Below are positions 25,010 through 32,970 of a DNA stretch of 64,000 nucleotides, piece by piece (position 1 is the stretch's first letter; each line of letters starts with the position of its first letter). The stretch is from Bacillus sp. FJAT-14578. Its GTDB lineage: Bacteria; Bacillota; Bacilli; Bacillales; Bacillaceae_H. The stretch is from assembly GCF_000504165.1 (NCBI RefSeq), contig NZ_KI632505.1:558001-622000 (forward strand). The letters run 5' to 3'. Made by a program: the position numbers and the translations under genes. The notes below the pieces were generated by a model, which was given only the letters and a program-made list of their open reading frames with translations, was not told the origin of the DNA and searched no databases.

Positions 25010-25681
25010 TCAAAAGAACAAAAATAAGATATAAGGTACCAAGATGCTGGCCAGTAATCCCGTTACAATCATCGTTACTGACGCAATGGTTGTCCCCTCT
25101 TCGCTTTCTTTCATCATTTGTGTAACCCCGATGATATGGGAGGCACACCCAAGTCCTACACCCTTCCCCACCGTGCTGGTGATGCGAAAAAGCTTTAACA
25201 AAACCGGTCCTAAAGCGCCTCCCAATATTCCGGCAATCATGACAAAAACAGCTGTCAACGATGGAATGCCGCCTATTTGGTCAGCCAATGACACCGCAAT
25301 CGGCATGGTCGTCAATTGAGGAATGGAAGTGAATATCAGTTCCTGATCCATTCCAAGCATTTTTCCGATGGATATATTCACGATCATTAAGATGATGATG
25401 CCCGCTGCCGCTCCCATGACGATCGAGGCGAAATTTTTCATGAGAATATGTCTTTGTTTGAACAAGGGGACCGCTAAAGCAACAATGGCAGGACCGAGAA
25501 GCTCTGAAATCCATTTCCCTCCATTATTTACATAGTCATCATGGGACATTCCAAACATGACAAGCACACAAATCATGCCTGCTGTAACGGTCAATACCGG
25601 TAGCGTAAAGGGAAAAGGAAACCTGCTGTACACCTTTACCGCCAATAAATATAAAATAATGGTAATCACAATCCAGACCAT
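25010..25681 (-). CDS. lrgB: LrgB/CidB-family membrane protein
   Basis: A 223-aa integral membrane protein with about six helices, the LrgB/CidB/YohK family. Motif regions: LLGPAIVALAVPLFKQR, PIAVSLADQIGGIPSLTAVF, and GLGCASHIIGVTQM near the C-terminus. Together with the holin-like partner just upstream (2 bases away) it is thought to modulate murein hydrolase activity, overflow metabolite transport and programmed death. No LytSR or CidR gene is adjacent, so the regulator is elsewhere. Confidence 0.92.
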   Translation of the reverse strand: MVWIVITIILYLLAVKVYSRFPFPFTLPVLTVTAGMICVLVMFGMSHDDYVNNGGKWISELLGPAIVALAVPLFKQRHILMKNFASIVMGAAAGIIILMIVNISIGKMLGMDQELIFTSIPQLTTMPIAVSLADQIGGIPSLTAVFVMIAGILGGALGPVLLKLFRITSTVGKGVGLGCASHIIGVTQMMKESEEGTTIASVTMIVTGLLASILVPYILFLFF

Positions 25682-25683
25682 CT

Positions 25684-26064
25684 TTACTTCCCATCCAATC
25701 GTACACGCTTTTCTTTCACCGCAGCAAACCGGTGGCTTACATAGGCCGCAACGACGAGCGTGATGAAGGTACTTAAAATAACCGTCAAAAGCATGGCACT
25801 TCCCTTTCCAACTAGAAATGAACCATAATCCATTACCCCTATCGTAGATGGAATCACAAATAACGGGAGAAAAGCCAATAATTTTTCCGCGCTCAGCTCA
25901 AACCATTTCACCGGTACAACACCGGAGAAAAGGAGAATAAAAAGCAGCAGCATTCCTATTAAACTGCCTGGAATAGATAAATGAAGGGCCTTCTGAAGCA
26001 CTTCCCCTATCCAGCTAAATACATATAACACTCCAACTTGAAGTGTAAACGCCAACCATTTCAA
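25684..26064 (-). CDS. lrgA: LrgA/CidA-family holin-like protein
   Basis: A 126-aa protein with four helices, of the CidA/LrgA holin-like family (SIPGSLIGMLLLFILLF; PLFVIPSTIGVMDYG). The start is TTG 26064, with GGAGG 7 bases upstream; the ATG at 26082 would place the ribosome binding site inside the gene. Forms an operon with lrgB. Whether the pair corresponds to CidAB or LrgAB cannot be decided from sequence. Confidence 0.9.
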   Translation of the reverse strand: MKWLAFTLQVGVLYVFSWIGEVLQKALHLSIPGSLIGMLLLFILLFSGVVPVKWFELSAEKLLAFLPLFVIPSTIGVMDYGSFLVGKGSAMLLTVILSTFITLVVAAYVSHRFAAVKEKRVRLDGK

Positions 26065-26370
26065 CGAAAAACCTCCACCCATTTATTAAAGTTGTGGTCA
26101 ATCCCTCCCACCTTCCATCGGTTCAACCATCACCAAAGTATTCAAATAATCTTGCCTTTTCTTTCTATCATAAGGAACATGGAGAAAAAAGGACCATCCA
26201 ATTACACCATATTTCCACCATCCACTTTAACACAAGGGAGCAGGACTTTCTGTTTCATCTTATCGAAATGCAAAAAGCAGAGTCAACGAAGGAGAGACAG
26301 AACGGAGAATTTGTACAATATTTTTCTAAACATAACATTATTATACATATTTTTCAAAAAATACATGTTA
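26065..26370. other. Gap upstream of lrgA
   Basis: No convincing gene. A rightward frame (about 26160-26405) has protein-like patches (HHISTIHFNTREQDFLFHLI) but no ribosome binding site or plausible start, so it may be a decayed regulator. The promoter of lrgAB must be in this gap, but I cannot point to it. Confidence 0.35.
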
Positions 26371-26397
26371 AAATAACTATAAAAACAATAGTTATTT
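26371..26397. promoter_or_regulatory. Palindrome before the 51-aa gene
   Basis: AAATAACTAT, 7 bases, ATAGTTATTT; 35 bases before the start codon, well placed for an operator or a leader hairpin. Confidence 0.5.
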
Positions 26398-26431
26398 ATT
26401 ACTAGATAAATAGAAATAGGGGGCTTATAAT

Positions 26432-26587
26432 ATGGAGAAACCTTTATCAAAACCACCATACTATGATGGAAGCGGTTCCTTGTATCGAAAAGGGGAAAAA
26501 GACGATTTAAATCGTTCGGACCAAATCGTCATCACACCAGAAATGCAGAAAAATTTAAGCGGCAATCCTTATATAGCGTCTAAATAA
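26432..26587 (+). CDS. Small 51-aa polar protein
   Basis: Read from ATG 26432 (AGGGGGC upstream) to TAA. Hydrophilic with a Tyr/Gly-rich N-terminal part (KPPYYDGSGSLYRKGEKDD) and a C-terminal QIVITPEMQKNLSGNPYI. No Cys. Own palindrome upstream and own terminator. It faces the modification genes of the RiPP-like cassette and could be a second peptide substrate, but the leader motif found in the other peptide is not present. Could equally be an unrelated small spore or cytosolic protein. Confidence 0.55.
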   Translation: MEKPLSKPPYYDGSGSLYRKGEKDDLNRSDQIVITPEMQKNLSGNPYIASK

Positions 26588-26597
26588 AGGAAGCCAA

Positions 26598-26642
26598 TAA
26601 CGCAAGCAGCCCCACTCATGAGAGAAGGGCTGTTTTTTGCGT
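26598..26642 (+). terminator. Terminator of the 51-aa gene
   Basis: Outer pairing ACGCAA/TTGCGT and inner CAGCCC/GGGCTG with TTTTTT. Confidence 0.65.
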
Positions 26643-26756
26643 AAATGAAGAAAAAATGGGACTTAATCTGATCGACATTTGAGGCTGACTCTTTCCGCTT
26701 ACATTTTAAACATTACGCTAGACCGTCCACGGTTCTGAAGTCATTTTTAATTCCAA

Positions 26757-27215
26757 CTATATCCGTAAACGGCTTTTGAAATTCATATATCTTTTACAGT
26801 ATCTAGGTAAGGCTGGCAATGAAATGACCACTGTCCCCCACAATTGAGAAATCATGCTGTCAGACCGAATATTCACCTTTTCCTTTTTAATGAAAGTGAG
26901 CTTCCCAATTAAACAGGACTTCTCTACCGGAGGGTCATAGCGAACATTCGTATCTCCTTTGAACAGGTAGTAGCTAACGCCTTTTTCCATAAAGCTGCCA
27001 TAATATCTGTGGCCGATCAACCGGCCATCCTCACACGCAAATAAGATGATTTCTCCTTTTTTCAAGCTGCTTTTACTATCCAAAGGAACAAACCGGCAAA
27101 TATCCCCCTGTTTGATCAAAGGATACATGCTGACCCCAGAAGATGGAATATCGATCCATCCTTTCTTCTCGAGTATAGATTTGATGCTATTGATGGGGAG
27201 ATGCTGTTCTTTCAT
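26757..27215 (-). CDS. S24/S26-type peptidase of the RiPP-like cassette
   Basis: A 152-aa protein with the signal-peptidase/LexA fold. The nucleophile motif is SSGVSMYPLIKQGD with S29-M30; GHRYYG with H69 sits where ER/SipW-type peptidases have their catalytic His, and KGDTNVRYDPP follows (the conserved GD box). There is no clear N-terminal membrane anchor; a weak hydrophobic stretch is near the C-terminus. It overlaps the PqqD gene by 29 bases. The natural guess is a leader protease for the 28694-28888 peptide. No lasso-type transglutaminase-like protease is present to do that job. Confidence 0.7.
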   Translation of the reverse strand: MKEQHLPINSIKSILEKKGWIDIPSSGVSMYPLIKQGDICRFVPLDSKSSLKKGEIILFACEDGRLIGHRYYGSFMEKGVSYYLFKGDTNVRYDPPVEKSCLIGKLTFIKKEKVNIRSDSMISQLWGTVVISLPALPRYCKRYMNFKSRLRI

Positions 27216-27474
27216 CTTTGATTAAACCTATTCCCTTCAGTTCCTCGATAAAAGCAAGTACATCTGACCTGACCGTATTTGCATCAACACTGTAGTCGGC
27301 TGCGATGGTTTCAATGATCTCTTCAATTCCCTTTTGTTCTCTTACTCTCTCCAAAATATAAGCCCCCATAGCGTTCACTTTGGTGACCTTGAAATGGTCG
27401 GTATCCATGATGATCCACTCATCATCGATTTCGACCATATCGATATTTTGTATGCATTCGTATGTTGTACTCAC
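27187..27474 (-). CDS. PqqD-family peptide-recognition protein (RRE)
   Basis: A 95-aa PqqD-like protein: beta segment EIDDEWIIMDTDHFKVTKVN followed by three helices with YILERVREQKGIEEII and VRSDVLAFIEELKGIGLI. This fold recognises leader peptides in RiPP pathways (LasB1/PqqD). The start is GTG 27474 (GGGAG 8 bases upstream), which overlaps the kinase stop codon as GTGA; it also overlaps the peptidase start. Translational coupling on both sides indicates a tight functional unit. Confidence 0.85.
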   Translation of the reverse strand: MSTTYECIQNIDMVEIDDEWIIMDTDHFKVTKVNAMGAYILERVREQKGIEEIIETIAADYSVDANTVRSDVLAFIEELKGIGLIKDERTASPHQ

Positions 27475-28265
27475 GATATCAACTCCCAAAAAGCATCATT
27501 TTTTTGAAAATGCATCTTGTAGACCGGCACTTGCTCTACTAATTGTTTGCACATTTTAAACAGTTTGGTTGTTTCTGAGTGATCATGATGCCAGTAAAAA
27601 ATCTTATCCATCAGTCCCAGCAAAGCATCTGATTTTTTAATCGGTGTCGTTTTGATATCCATTGATTGAACTAAAAGATAGATCGATGAGAGTTCGCAAG
27701 ACTGATGAAAATAAGGGGTCGTCAGTTCGCTGCGGAATGGGGAATCGAATATCGTGATCCCGTTGTCATCAATTTTCACAAGAGTCGCTTCGTCGGATAA
27801 AATAGGTCTAGGATTCGATAAGCGGGCAACGGTCGATTTCCCTGCCCCTGATTGACCCGCAAATACATACGCTTTTTCGTTATGCGCCACACAAGAAGAA
27901 TGAACAAGCAGCCCCCAGCGATTATGAACGATAAAAGCACTGTACAAAGTATGTAAGGCGTGCTTTAAAGCAAACTCATCATAAACGGAAATCGTCGCTT
28001 CGTTATAATCATGGTTCACCTCAAGTAGATAGTCGGCACGCCGATAAATGATTCCGCTTGGATCGGATTCAATGTCCACATGATAATCCGTAAAGGGGAT
28101 ACCATACCCTTCCTCCATATGAATGAGTAAGTGCTTCAAATCATTTTTTAAAGAAGGATGCCACTCAACAACTTGAAAATGCGCTCGGATCCAGCGAATG
28201 ATTCGCTCAGATTTAGAGTAAATCGAAGCGAAATGTTCCCCTATTTTAACTATTATATTTTGCAT
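27471..28265 (-). CDS. HPr-kinase-like protein of the RiPP-like cassette
   Basis: A 264-aa protein with a C-terminal HprK/P-type kinase core: Walker A FAGQSGAGKSTVARL (135-149) and downstream LSDEATLVK (156-164). The typical HPr-kinase signature and hexamer region are absent, as in the peptide kinases of paeninodin-like clusters, which phosphorylate a Ser of the peptide. The N-terminal 115 residues are unique and rich in His/Tyr. Start ATG 28265 follows GGGAG. First gene of the leftward operon. Function as a peptide kinase is inference from the family and neighbours. Confidence 0.75.
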   Translation of the reverse strand: MQNIIVKIGEHFASIYSKSERIIRWIRAHFQVVEWHPSLKNDLKHLLIHMEEGYGIPFTDYHVDIESDPSGIIYRRADYLLEVNHDYNEATISVYDEFALKHALHTLYSAFIVHNRWGLLVHSSCVAHNEKAYVFAGQSGAGKSTVARLSNPRPILSDEATLVKIDDNGITIFDSPFRSELTTPYFHQSCELSSIYLLVQSMDIKTTPIKKSDALLGLMDKIFYWHHDHSETTKLFKMCKQLVEQVPVYKMHFQKNDAFWELIS

Positions 28266-28349
28266 ATGATAAACTCCCATATTTCATATTGAACTTTGCT
28301 TGTAACGGAAACAGCCTTTTCATTTTCTCACCATCCATCCTTGTTTTCA

Positions 28350-28658
28350 GTTCTTTAAAAAGAATAAATAACAAAATAGTTCTTTATAATGAACATAATT
28401 TCATTTTAATCTCTACTATTGCCTTTGTAAATATATTTACTATATAAATCCACATAAATCTTTTTCACTTATTCAGGATGTCGAAACACCAAAAGCATAA
28501 AAAAGACGATACCACATTTTTTCATTATAAAGAACAAATCATTACAAAAAATACACTTTATAAAACATGCATTGAAGAAACATAAAGTAGTATGCATCGA
28601 GTCTTTAAAATATTTTTTATAAATATTTACTTCTAATCGACTGTTCTTTATAATGAAC
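28350..28658. promoter_or_regulatory. SinR-type operators in the divergent RiPP-like promoter region
   Basis: GTTCTTTATAATGAAC at 28379-28394 and 28643-28658, a third site in the opposite direction (TTTCATTATAAAGAAC, 28520-28535) and a single GTTCTTT at 28350-28356. Each contains the SinR core GTTCTYT. The intergenic region serves both the kinase operon (left) and the peptide gene (right). The same 16-mer occurs before epsA at 59097-59112. Confidence 0.75.
28626..28654 (+). promoter_or_regulatory. Promoter of the peptide gene, -10 inside a SinR-type site
   Basis: TTTACT (28626-28631), 17 bases, TATAAT (28649-28654). The -10 is part of the operator GTTCTTTATAATGAAC, so binding should block RNA polymerase directly. 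Confidence 0.65.
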
Positions 28659-28693
28659 TCGAGTACCATATTTTACTATTAGGAGGCCAAATG

Positions 28694-28888
28694 ATGAAGT
28701 CAGCAGTCCGCAATGCCGCCAAGACTTACACCCGTCCCATGGTCTTAAGCAGTCAACCGATTCGCTTTGAGACTTCCCAATGCTGGAACAAAGGGCATGG
28801 ACCAGTTTCAGGCGATCCTGGAAAAAGTGATGGAGATAAGTATCCGCATGAGCCTTATGATCCTAAAAAAGAACACCCGAAAAAGTAA
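28694..28888 (+). CDS. Candidate RiPP precursor peptide, 64 aa
   Basis: Read from ATG 28694 (AGGAGG at 7-base spacing; ATG 28691 is too close). The first part, TYTRPMVLSSQPIRFET (residues 11-27), carries Y12-x2-P15 and T27, which agrees partly with the lasso leader rule (Tyr, Pro at +3, Thr at +15) bound by PqqD-like proteins. After T27 comes S28, then QCWNKGHGPVSGD with the only Cys (C30) and Trp (W31), and a charged tail with KYPHEPYDPKKEHPKK. No Asp or Glu lies at core positions 7-9, so a classical lasso ring is unlikely. Ser39 and Ser45 are possible kinase targets. Preceded by a SinR-type promoter and followed by a terminator before the exporter gene. Confidence 0.65.
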   Translation: MKSAVRNAAKTYTRPMVLSSQPIRFETSQCWNKGHGPVSGDPGKSDGDKYPHEPYDPKKEHPKK

Positions 28889-28894
28889 GGTCTT

Positions 28895-28936
28895 AAAAGC
28901 CCAGTGATTATTGATTTTCCAACCACTGGGCTTTCC
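28895..28936 (+). terminator. Terminator/attenuator after the peptide gene
   Basis: Stem AAAAGCCCAGTG/CACTGGGCTTT. Likely gives more peptide mRNA than exporter mRNA. Confidence 0.7.
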
Positions 28937-29066
28937 CTAGAATCAATCAACACAGTTTCTCTCCTGCTTCCTAATCAGCTGAGTTATAGAGAGAATCAAT
29001 CCGATAATTACTTTGTTCAAAATAATTTAGAATAAAAAATTAGACTCTTTTGGAGTGTCGATATTG

Positions 29067-30884
29067 ATGATAAAAAAAAGACATTCTATACTTCTTACCA
29101 TAAAAAAATATTTTACGGTGAAGGATATAAAAAAAACGTTTTCCTTATTGATACCTTATATCATACGACAGAGAAAAGCATATATGGCTCTGTTTTTCTT
29201 ATTATTTATTGATATTGCCCTTACCTTAGCCTTTGCTTGGTTCTTTGGAGATATTTTAAATGCTGCCGTTGAAGGTGACCTTCAGCGAATTAAATGGCTC
29301 ATTCCAATAGGGTGTTCCCTTATTTTGATTAGTATCATATCTGATTTTTTCGATACGTATTTTGAATCGGTTGCAACAAACGGGATTAAAAGGGATTTAA
29401 AGGCCCACTTGTTTAAGCATATATTGCTACTTCCTGCCAAGGATACTTCTAATCTTCGTTCGGGAGAATTACTTTCTCATTTTACGAATGATATTCATAG
29501 TGTTAATGGCATTATAGGCAGAAGCCTTATCAACCTTATCAGACTTCCTTTCATCTACATTACCGTCTTCATTTACCTAGCCTATATTAATTGGAAGTTA
29601 GTATTAATAAGCGTTTTAGTCGCCCCCATGGCAGCCATATCCGGCGCCGTATTCGGCCTGTTACTTCGTCGCAATAGTAGATTGATTTATAGTCTTCTAG
29701 GTAACATTAATCATACCCTTAGCGAGACGTTTCAAGGCTTCGCTGTTATTCGTTCATTCACACTGGGAAAAGCGTTGCATAAAAAGTTTACAAACCAAAA
29801 CCAAGAGCTCTATTCTTTGGAGATGGACAATACGAAGCTTAGTGGATGGTTTTATGCGGGGGGGCAGGCGGTAAGCTCCATTACATATATAGTAAACCTT
29901 GGTATAGGAGCATATTTTGTTTCTCGTGGAATCATGTCAGTTGGCTCTTTATTAACTTTCATAAATCTTGTCAATCATTTAGTTTATCCACTGAGAGATC
30001 TTGCCGGCCAGTGGGCAGGCTTCCAGCGATCGGTTACAGCCATGGAAAGAATTTTAGAGATTCTGGAGCTTCGGACGGAATCAACGGAGCTGACCAATTA
30101 CACTCCGCCTAAACCCCTTTTAAAGTCCATCCAATTCCAAGACGTCATGTTCAGCTACGATGGACAGAAAAAGGTGGTGGATCAGTTTCAATTGACTGTT
30201 CCAGCCGGAAAAGTGACAGCCATTGTCGGAGCGAGCGGGGCCGGAAAGACGACGATTTTCAATCTTCTTCAAGGCTTTTACAAGCCGGAGTCCGGCCGTA
30301 TTGTAATGGATGATCGACCGATTGAAGAATTGTCACCTTCCGAACTAAGAAGTTCGATTGCCCATGTTCCCCAGGAAACCTTTCTTTTCGGTGGGACGAT
30401 AAGAGAAAATCTACTACTGGCACGTCCTAATGTGACAGAGGACGAGATGCTGAAGGCGGCAAAGGCTGCCAGCATCCACGAATTCGTCCTGTCTCTTCCG
30501 AATCAGTACGACACCGAAATCGGAGAAAGAGGCATCAAGCTGTCAGGCGGACAAAAGCAGCGGATCGCCATAGCACGGGCCATTTTAAAGGATGCCCCTA
30601 TTCTCTTGCTGGACGAAGCGACCTCTGCCCTGGACAATAAAACGGAATATGACGTACAAGAAGCCTTGAATCGATTAATGGAAAACCGGACGACGCTTGT
30701 CATCGCCCACCGACTATCAACGATTCAAAACGCCGATTTGATTATTGTCATGGACGAGGGAAAAATTGTGCAAACGGGCCGCCATGAAGAACTAGTGGCG
30801 AAAGATGGTCTATACAGAAGCCTGTACGATACACAAGCCTCTCAGCCGTCTCAAGAAACTTATATAACAGCCGTGAATGCTTAG
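29067..30884 (+). CDS. ABC exporter (fused membrane and ATPase domains)
   Basis: A 605-aa half-transporter: six-helix exporter domain (about 25-320) and ATPase with Walker A IVGASGAGKTTIFN, signature IKLSGGQKQRIAIARAIL, Walker B PILLLDEATSALDNK and switch His in VIAHRLSTI. It has no N-terminal C39 peptidase domain, so leader cleavage must come from elsewhere, consistent with the separate S24/S26 peptidase. The start is uncertain (GTG 29055, TTG 29064 or ATG 29067). Second gene of the rightward part of the RiPP-like cassette; likely exports the mature peptide. Confidence 0.9.
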   Translation: MIKKRHSILLTIKKYFTVKDIKKTFSLLIPYIIRQRKAYMALFFLLFIDIALTLAFAWFFGDILNAAVEGDLQRIKWLIPIGCSLILISIISDFFDTYFESVATNGIKRDLKAHLFKHILLLPAKDTSNLRSGELLSHFTNDIHSVNGIIGRSLINLIRLPFIYITVFIYLAYINWKLVLISVLVAPMAAISGAVFGLLLRRNSRLIYSLLGNINHTLSETFQGFAVIRSFTLGKALHKKFTNQNQELYSLEMDNTKLSGWFYAGGQAVSSITYIVNLGIGAYFVSRGIMSVGSLLTFINLVNHLVYPLRDLAGQWAGFQRSVTAMERILEILELRTESTELTNYTPPKPLLKSIQFQDVMFSYDGQKKVVDQFQLTVPAGKVTAIVGASGAGKTTIFNLLQGFYKPESGRIVMDDRPIEELSPSELRSSIAHVPQETFLFGGTIRENLLLARPNVTEDEMLKAAKAASIHEFVLSLPNQYDTEIGERGIKLSGGQKQRIAIARAILKDAPILLLDEATSALDNKTEYDVQEALNRLMENRTTLVIAHRLSTIQNADLIIVMDEGKIVQTGRHEELVAKDGLYRSLYDTQASQPSQETYITAVNA

Positions 30885-30911
30885 ATCTGATTCAGAAAGG
30901 AGCCATATCAG

Positions 30912-32042
30912 TTGGCGGTTCATTTGATACAAGCATTATATGATTCTCGAACTCCCTTGCCGAGTGATGAAAAATTTTACAAACAAGCCATCGAGGATAT
31001 CGAGTTTTTTTCGATTTCCTCTCAAGCTTATCATTTGTTGAAACAACAAGGAAAACTTGAGCAAACGCCTTCCTTTTTCCAGGAACGACTGAAGAAAACG
31101 TACGATGAGACGCTGTACCTAAATCTCTTCATCAAAAGCGAAACAAAGCGAATCTTTTCAGCATTTGAAGACGCCGGCATTTCAATGATTCCCCTTAAAG
31201 GATTGACGTTTGCCGAGAAATATTTCGGCCACATCGGCGCAAGAGGCACATCCGATATTGATCTATTAATCAAAAAGGCTGATCTTCAAAAAGCCATCAA
31301 TTATGTAAAAGCATTGGGCTATATAACAGAAGAGGAATTCATCCCTGCCCATTTCCATTGCAGCTTCAGCAAACAGTTACCGGACTCCCCCGTCCCTTTG
31401 ATCGTGGAAATACATTGGGATCTTTTAAAGGAAAAAACATCGAACCTTCGAATCGAGGAATTTTGGAATGAGGCAACACCACTGAAACCTTACAGCTATG
31501 TCATGGAGCTATCCGATTATCATACGTTTTATATGATTTGTCTCCACGGCTGGAAGCATCAGATGAACTCTTTAAAGTATTTTATTGACATTATTCAAAT
31601 GATACATGTCTCGCATGAAAACTTGGATTATACGAGACTATATAAAAATGCCGCTTCCCATAAAACGTATAAAAGAATCATCAGAACATTATCGATCGTG
31701 TATGCTCAATTTCCGGAATTAGAAGATTTGAAAGAATTTCCTATGAGAAGAAAAAAGAAGTTATGGTGGGAATATGAGGGGATAAGAGATGTACATGTGA
31801 AAACAGCGAGGCAATATGTAAATTTTGCGTATTTCCAGTTTCTTGACTTTGATACGATGTACCATCGTTTCATCGCAATCGTTAGATGGCTGCTTCCCTC
31901 TCGAGTGGAACTGGCCTTCGAGTTGGAATCAGGCAGCCAAAGCCGATCCCTTTTAGGTGGATATTTCAAGTTATTGAAAAAACGATGTGGGAGTTTCTTT
32001 AAAACAGTGTTTATGAGAATGGGGTCAGAAAAGAAAGGATAG
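30912..32042 (+). CDS. Nucleotidyltransferase-family protein of the RiPP-like cassette
   Basis: A 376-aa protein of the NTP_transf_5-type (uncharacterised nucleotidyltransferase) family. KGLTF at 96-100, GARGTSDIDLLI (109-120) with D115 and D117 as metal ligands, and VEIHWDLL form the nucleotidyltransferase core; the C-terminal half is helical and basic. Start TTG 30912 has AAAGGAG 9 bases upstream. Related proteins accompany kinases in paeninodin/pseudomycoidin-type clusters, where they decorate the phosphorylated peptide. Follows the exporter gene by 27 bases, same operon. The activity here is unproven. Confidence 0.8.
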   Translation: MAVHLIQALYDSRTPLPSDEKFYKQAIEDIEFFSISSQAYHLLKQQGKLEQTPSFFQERLKKTYDETLYLNLFIKSETKRIFSAFEDAGISMIPLKGLTFAEKYFGHIGARGTSDIDLLIKKADLQKAINYVKALGYITEEEFIPAHFHCSFSKQLPDSPVPLIVEIHWDLLKEKTSNLRIEEFWNEATPLKPYSYVMELSDYHTFYMICLHGWKHQMNSLKYFIDIIQMIHVSHENLDYTRLYKNAASHKTYKRIIRTLSIVYAQFPELEDLKEFPMRRKKKLWWEYEGIRDVHVKTARQYVNFAYFQFLDFDTMYHRFIAIVRWLLPSRVELAFELESGSQSRSLLGGYFKLLKKRCGSFFKTVFMRMGSEKKG

Positions 32043-32109
32043 ACAGAGGAAAATAGAATGAGTAAATACGAGGTTATATGAGAATTTTTCAAAAAGAGAG
32101 AGTCCAGCC

Positions 32110-32146
32110 AACCTGTTCCATGTACTTTACAAGGAACAGGTTTTTG
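32110..32146 (+). terminator. Terminator of the exporter-nucleotidyltransferase operon
   Basis: Stem AACCTGTTCC/GGAACAGGTT followed by TTT. Confidence 0.8.
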
Positions 32147-32435
32147 AGCTTATAGGGCTCTTCTTTTACCTTTTTATTTATGTATGATTCAAACAACTAT
32201 TGTAACGCTTGCTGATTAGATAAAACAAAAACGTCAAGGTGGAATCGATATCATTAGATTTTTAGCTGAATAGAAAACAACTGACATAATTAGGATTGAA
32301 ATAAATGCTAGTATAACTCAATATTACTGACAACGACCTGCTTTACCTCTTCCATTAAAACCAATCCCAATTCCATCAGCTATTATTGCCCTTTTCTCCG
32401 TTATACGCCCAGTCCTTGTCTTTATCATCATGATC

Positions 32436-32822
32436 CTACTGATCGTCGTCTTTATCATCCCCGTGATGTCCCCACCCATGGTCCTCATCGCAATCTTCGT
32501 CATCATGCCAGTCATTTCCCCAGTCTTTATCACGGTTCTTTCCCCAGTCGTGATACAATCTTCTCCAAATATCATTCGACTCTTGATCATTGCATTTTTT
32601 CTTGTTAAAATCATAATCCCACTCTTTGTTGCTACCATCATGTTCCCATTCTTTCTTGCTCGATGTCTTATCTCCAAGGATAAAGAAAAGAAATTGATTG
32701 AAAGTGGATGAAGAGCTATTTTGATTTGGGTAAGCACTGCCCGTTGAAGCAAATGCAGCAGCAGGATTAATTAACGTACAAATGAATAAACCGATAAACA
32801 TAAAACATTTGATTTTCATCAA
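32436..32822 (-). CDS. Secreted Asp/His/Trp-rich protein
   Basis: A 128-aa protein with a signal peptide (MKIKCFMFIGLFICTLINPA, cleavage near AFA-ST). After a Ser-rich stretch, the mature part is dominated by D, H, K, W and N (WRRLYHDWGKNRDKDWGND; DEDCDEDHGWGHHGDDKDDD). It should bind divalent metal and be extended. Start TTG 32822 or ATG 32819. Two GTTCTTT sites upstream and the sinR gene next door suggest a matrix-associated product. After the TAG at 32436 the same frame continues DHDDKDKDWAYNGEKGNNS, so the original protein was probably longer. Confidence 0.65.
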   Translation of the reverse strand: MMKIKCFMFIGLFICTLINPAAAFASTGSAYPNQNSSSSTFNQFLFFILGDKTSSKKEWEHDGSNKEWDYDFNKKKCNDQESNDIWRRLYHDWGKNRDKDWGNDWHDDEDCDEDHGWGHHGDDKDDDQ

Positions 32823-32897
32823 TGTCTAACTCCCCCCCAAAATTACCACCCTTTCATTATTACGTTTCAATGTCCATGTTCATGATTCCTTCTTACT

Positions 32898-32925
32898 AAA
32901 GAACAAAAAGAATTTTTTAAAGAAC
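32898..32925 (-). promoter_or_regulatory. Two directly repeated SinR-type boxes
   Basis: GTTCTTT on the minus strand at 32919-32925 and 32898-32904, exactly 21 bases apart (two helical turns), 76-103 bases before the secreted-protein start. Confidence 0.5.
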
Positions 32926-32970
32926 GAATTGAAAGGAAACTAACGACCTATCTTTTCCATCCTAATTGAC

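Noticed and set aside
26094..26405. 103-codon ORF upstream of lrgA as a LytTR-type regulator
   Set aside because: No start site and no LytTR motif; only short protein-like patches.
28694..32042. Classical lasso peptide cluster
   Set aside because: No asparagine-synthetase-like cyclase or transglutaminase-like B2 protease in the window, and the core has no Asp/Glu at the ring-closing position.
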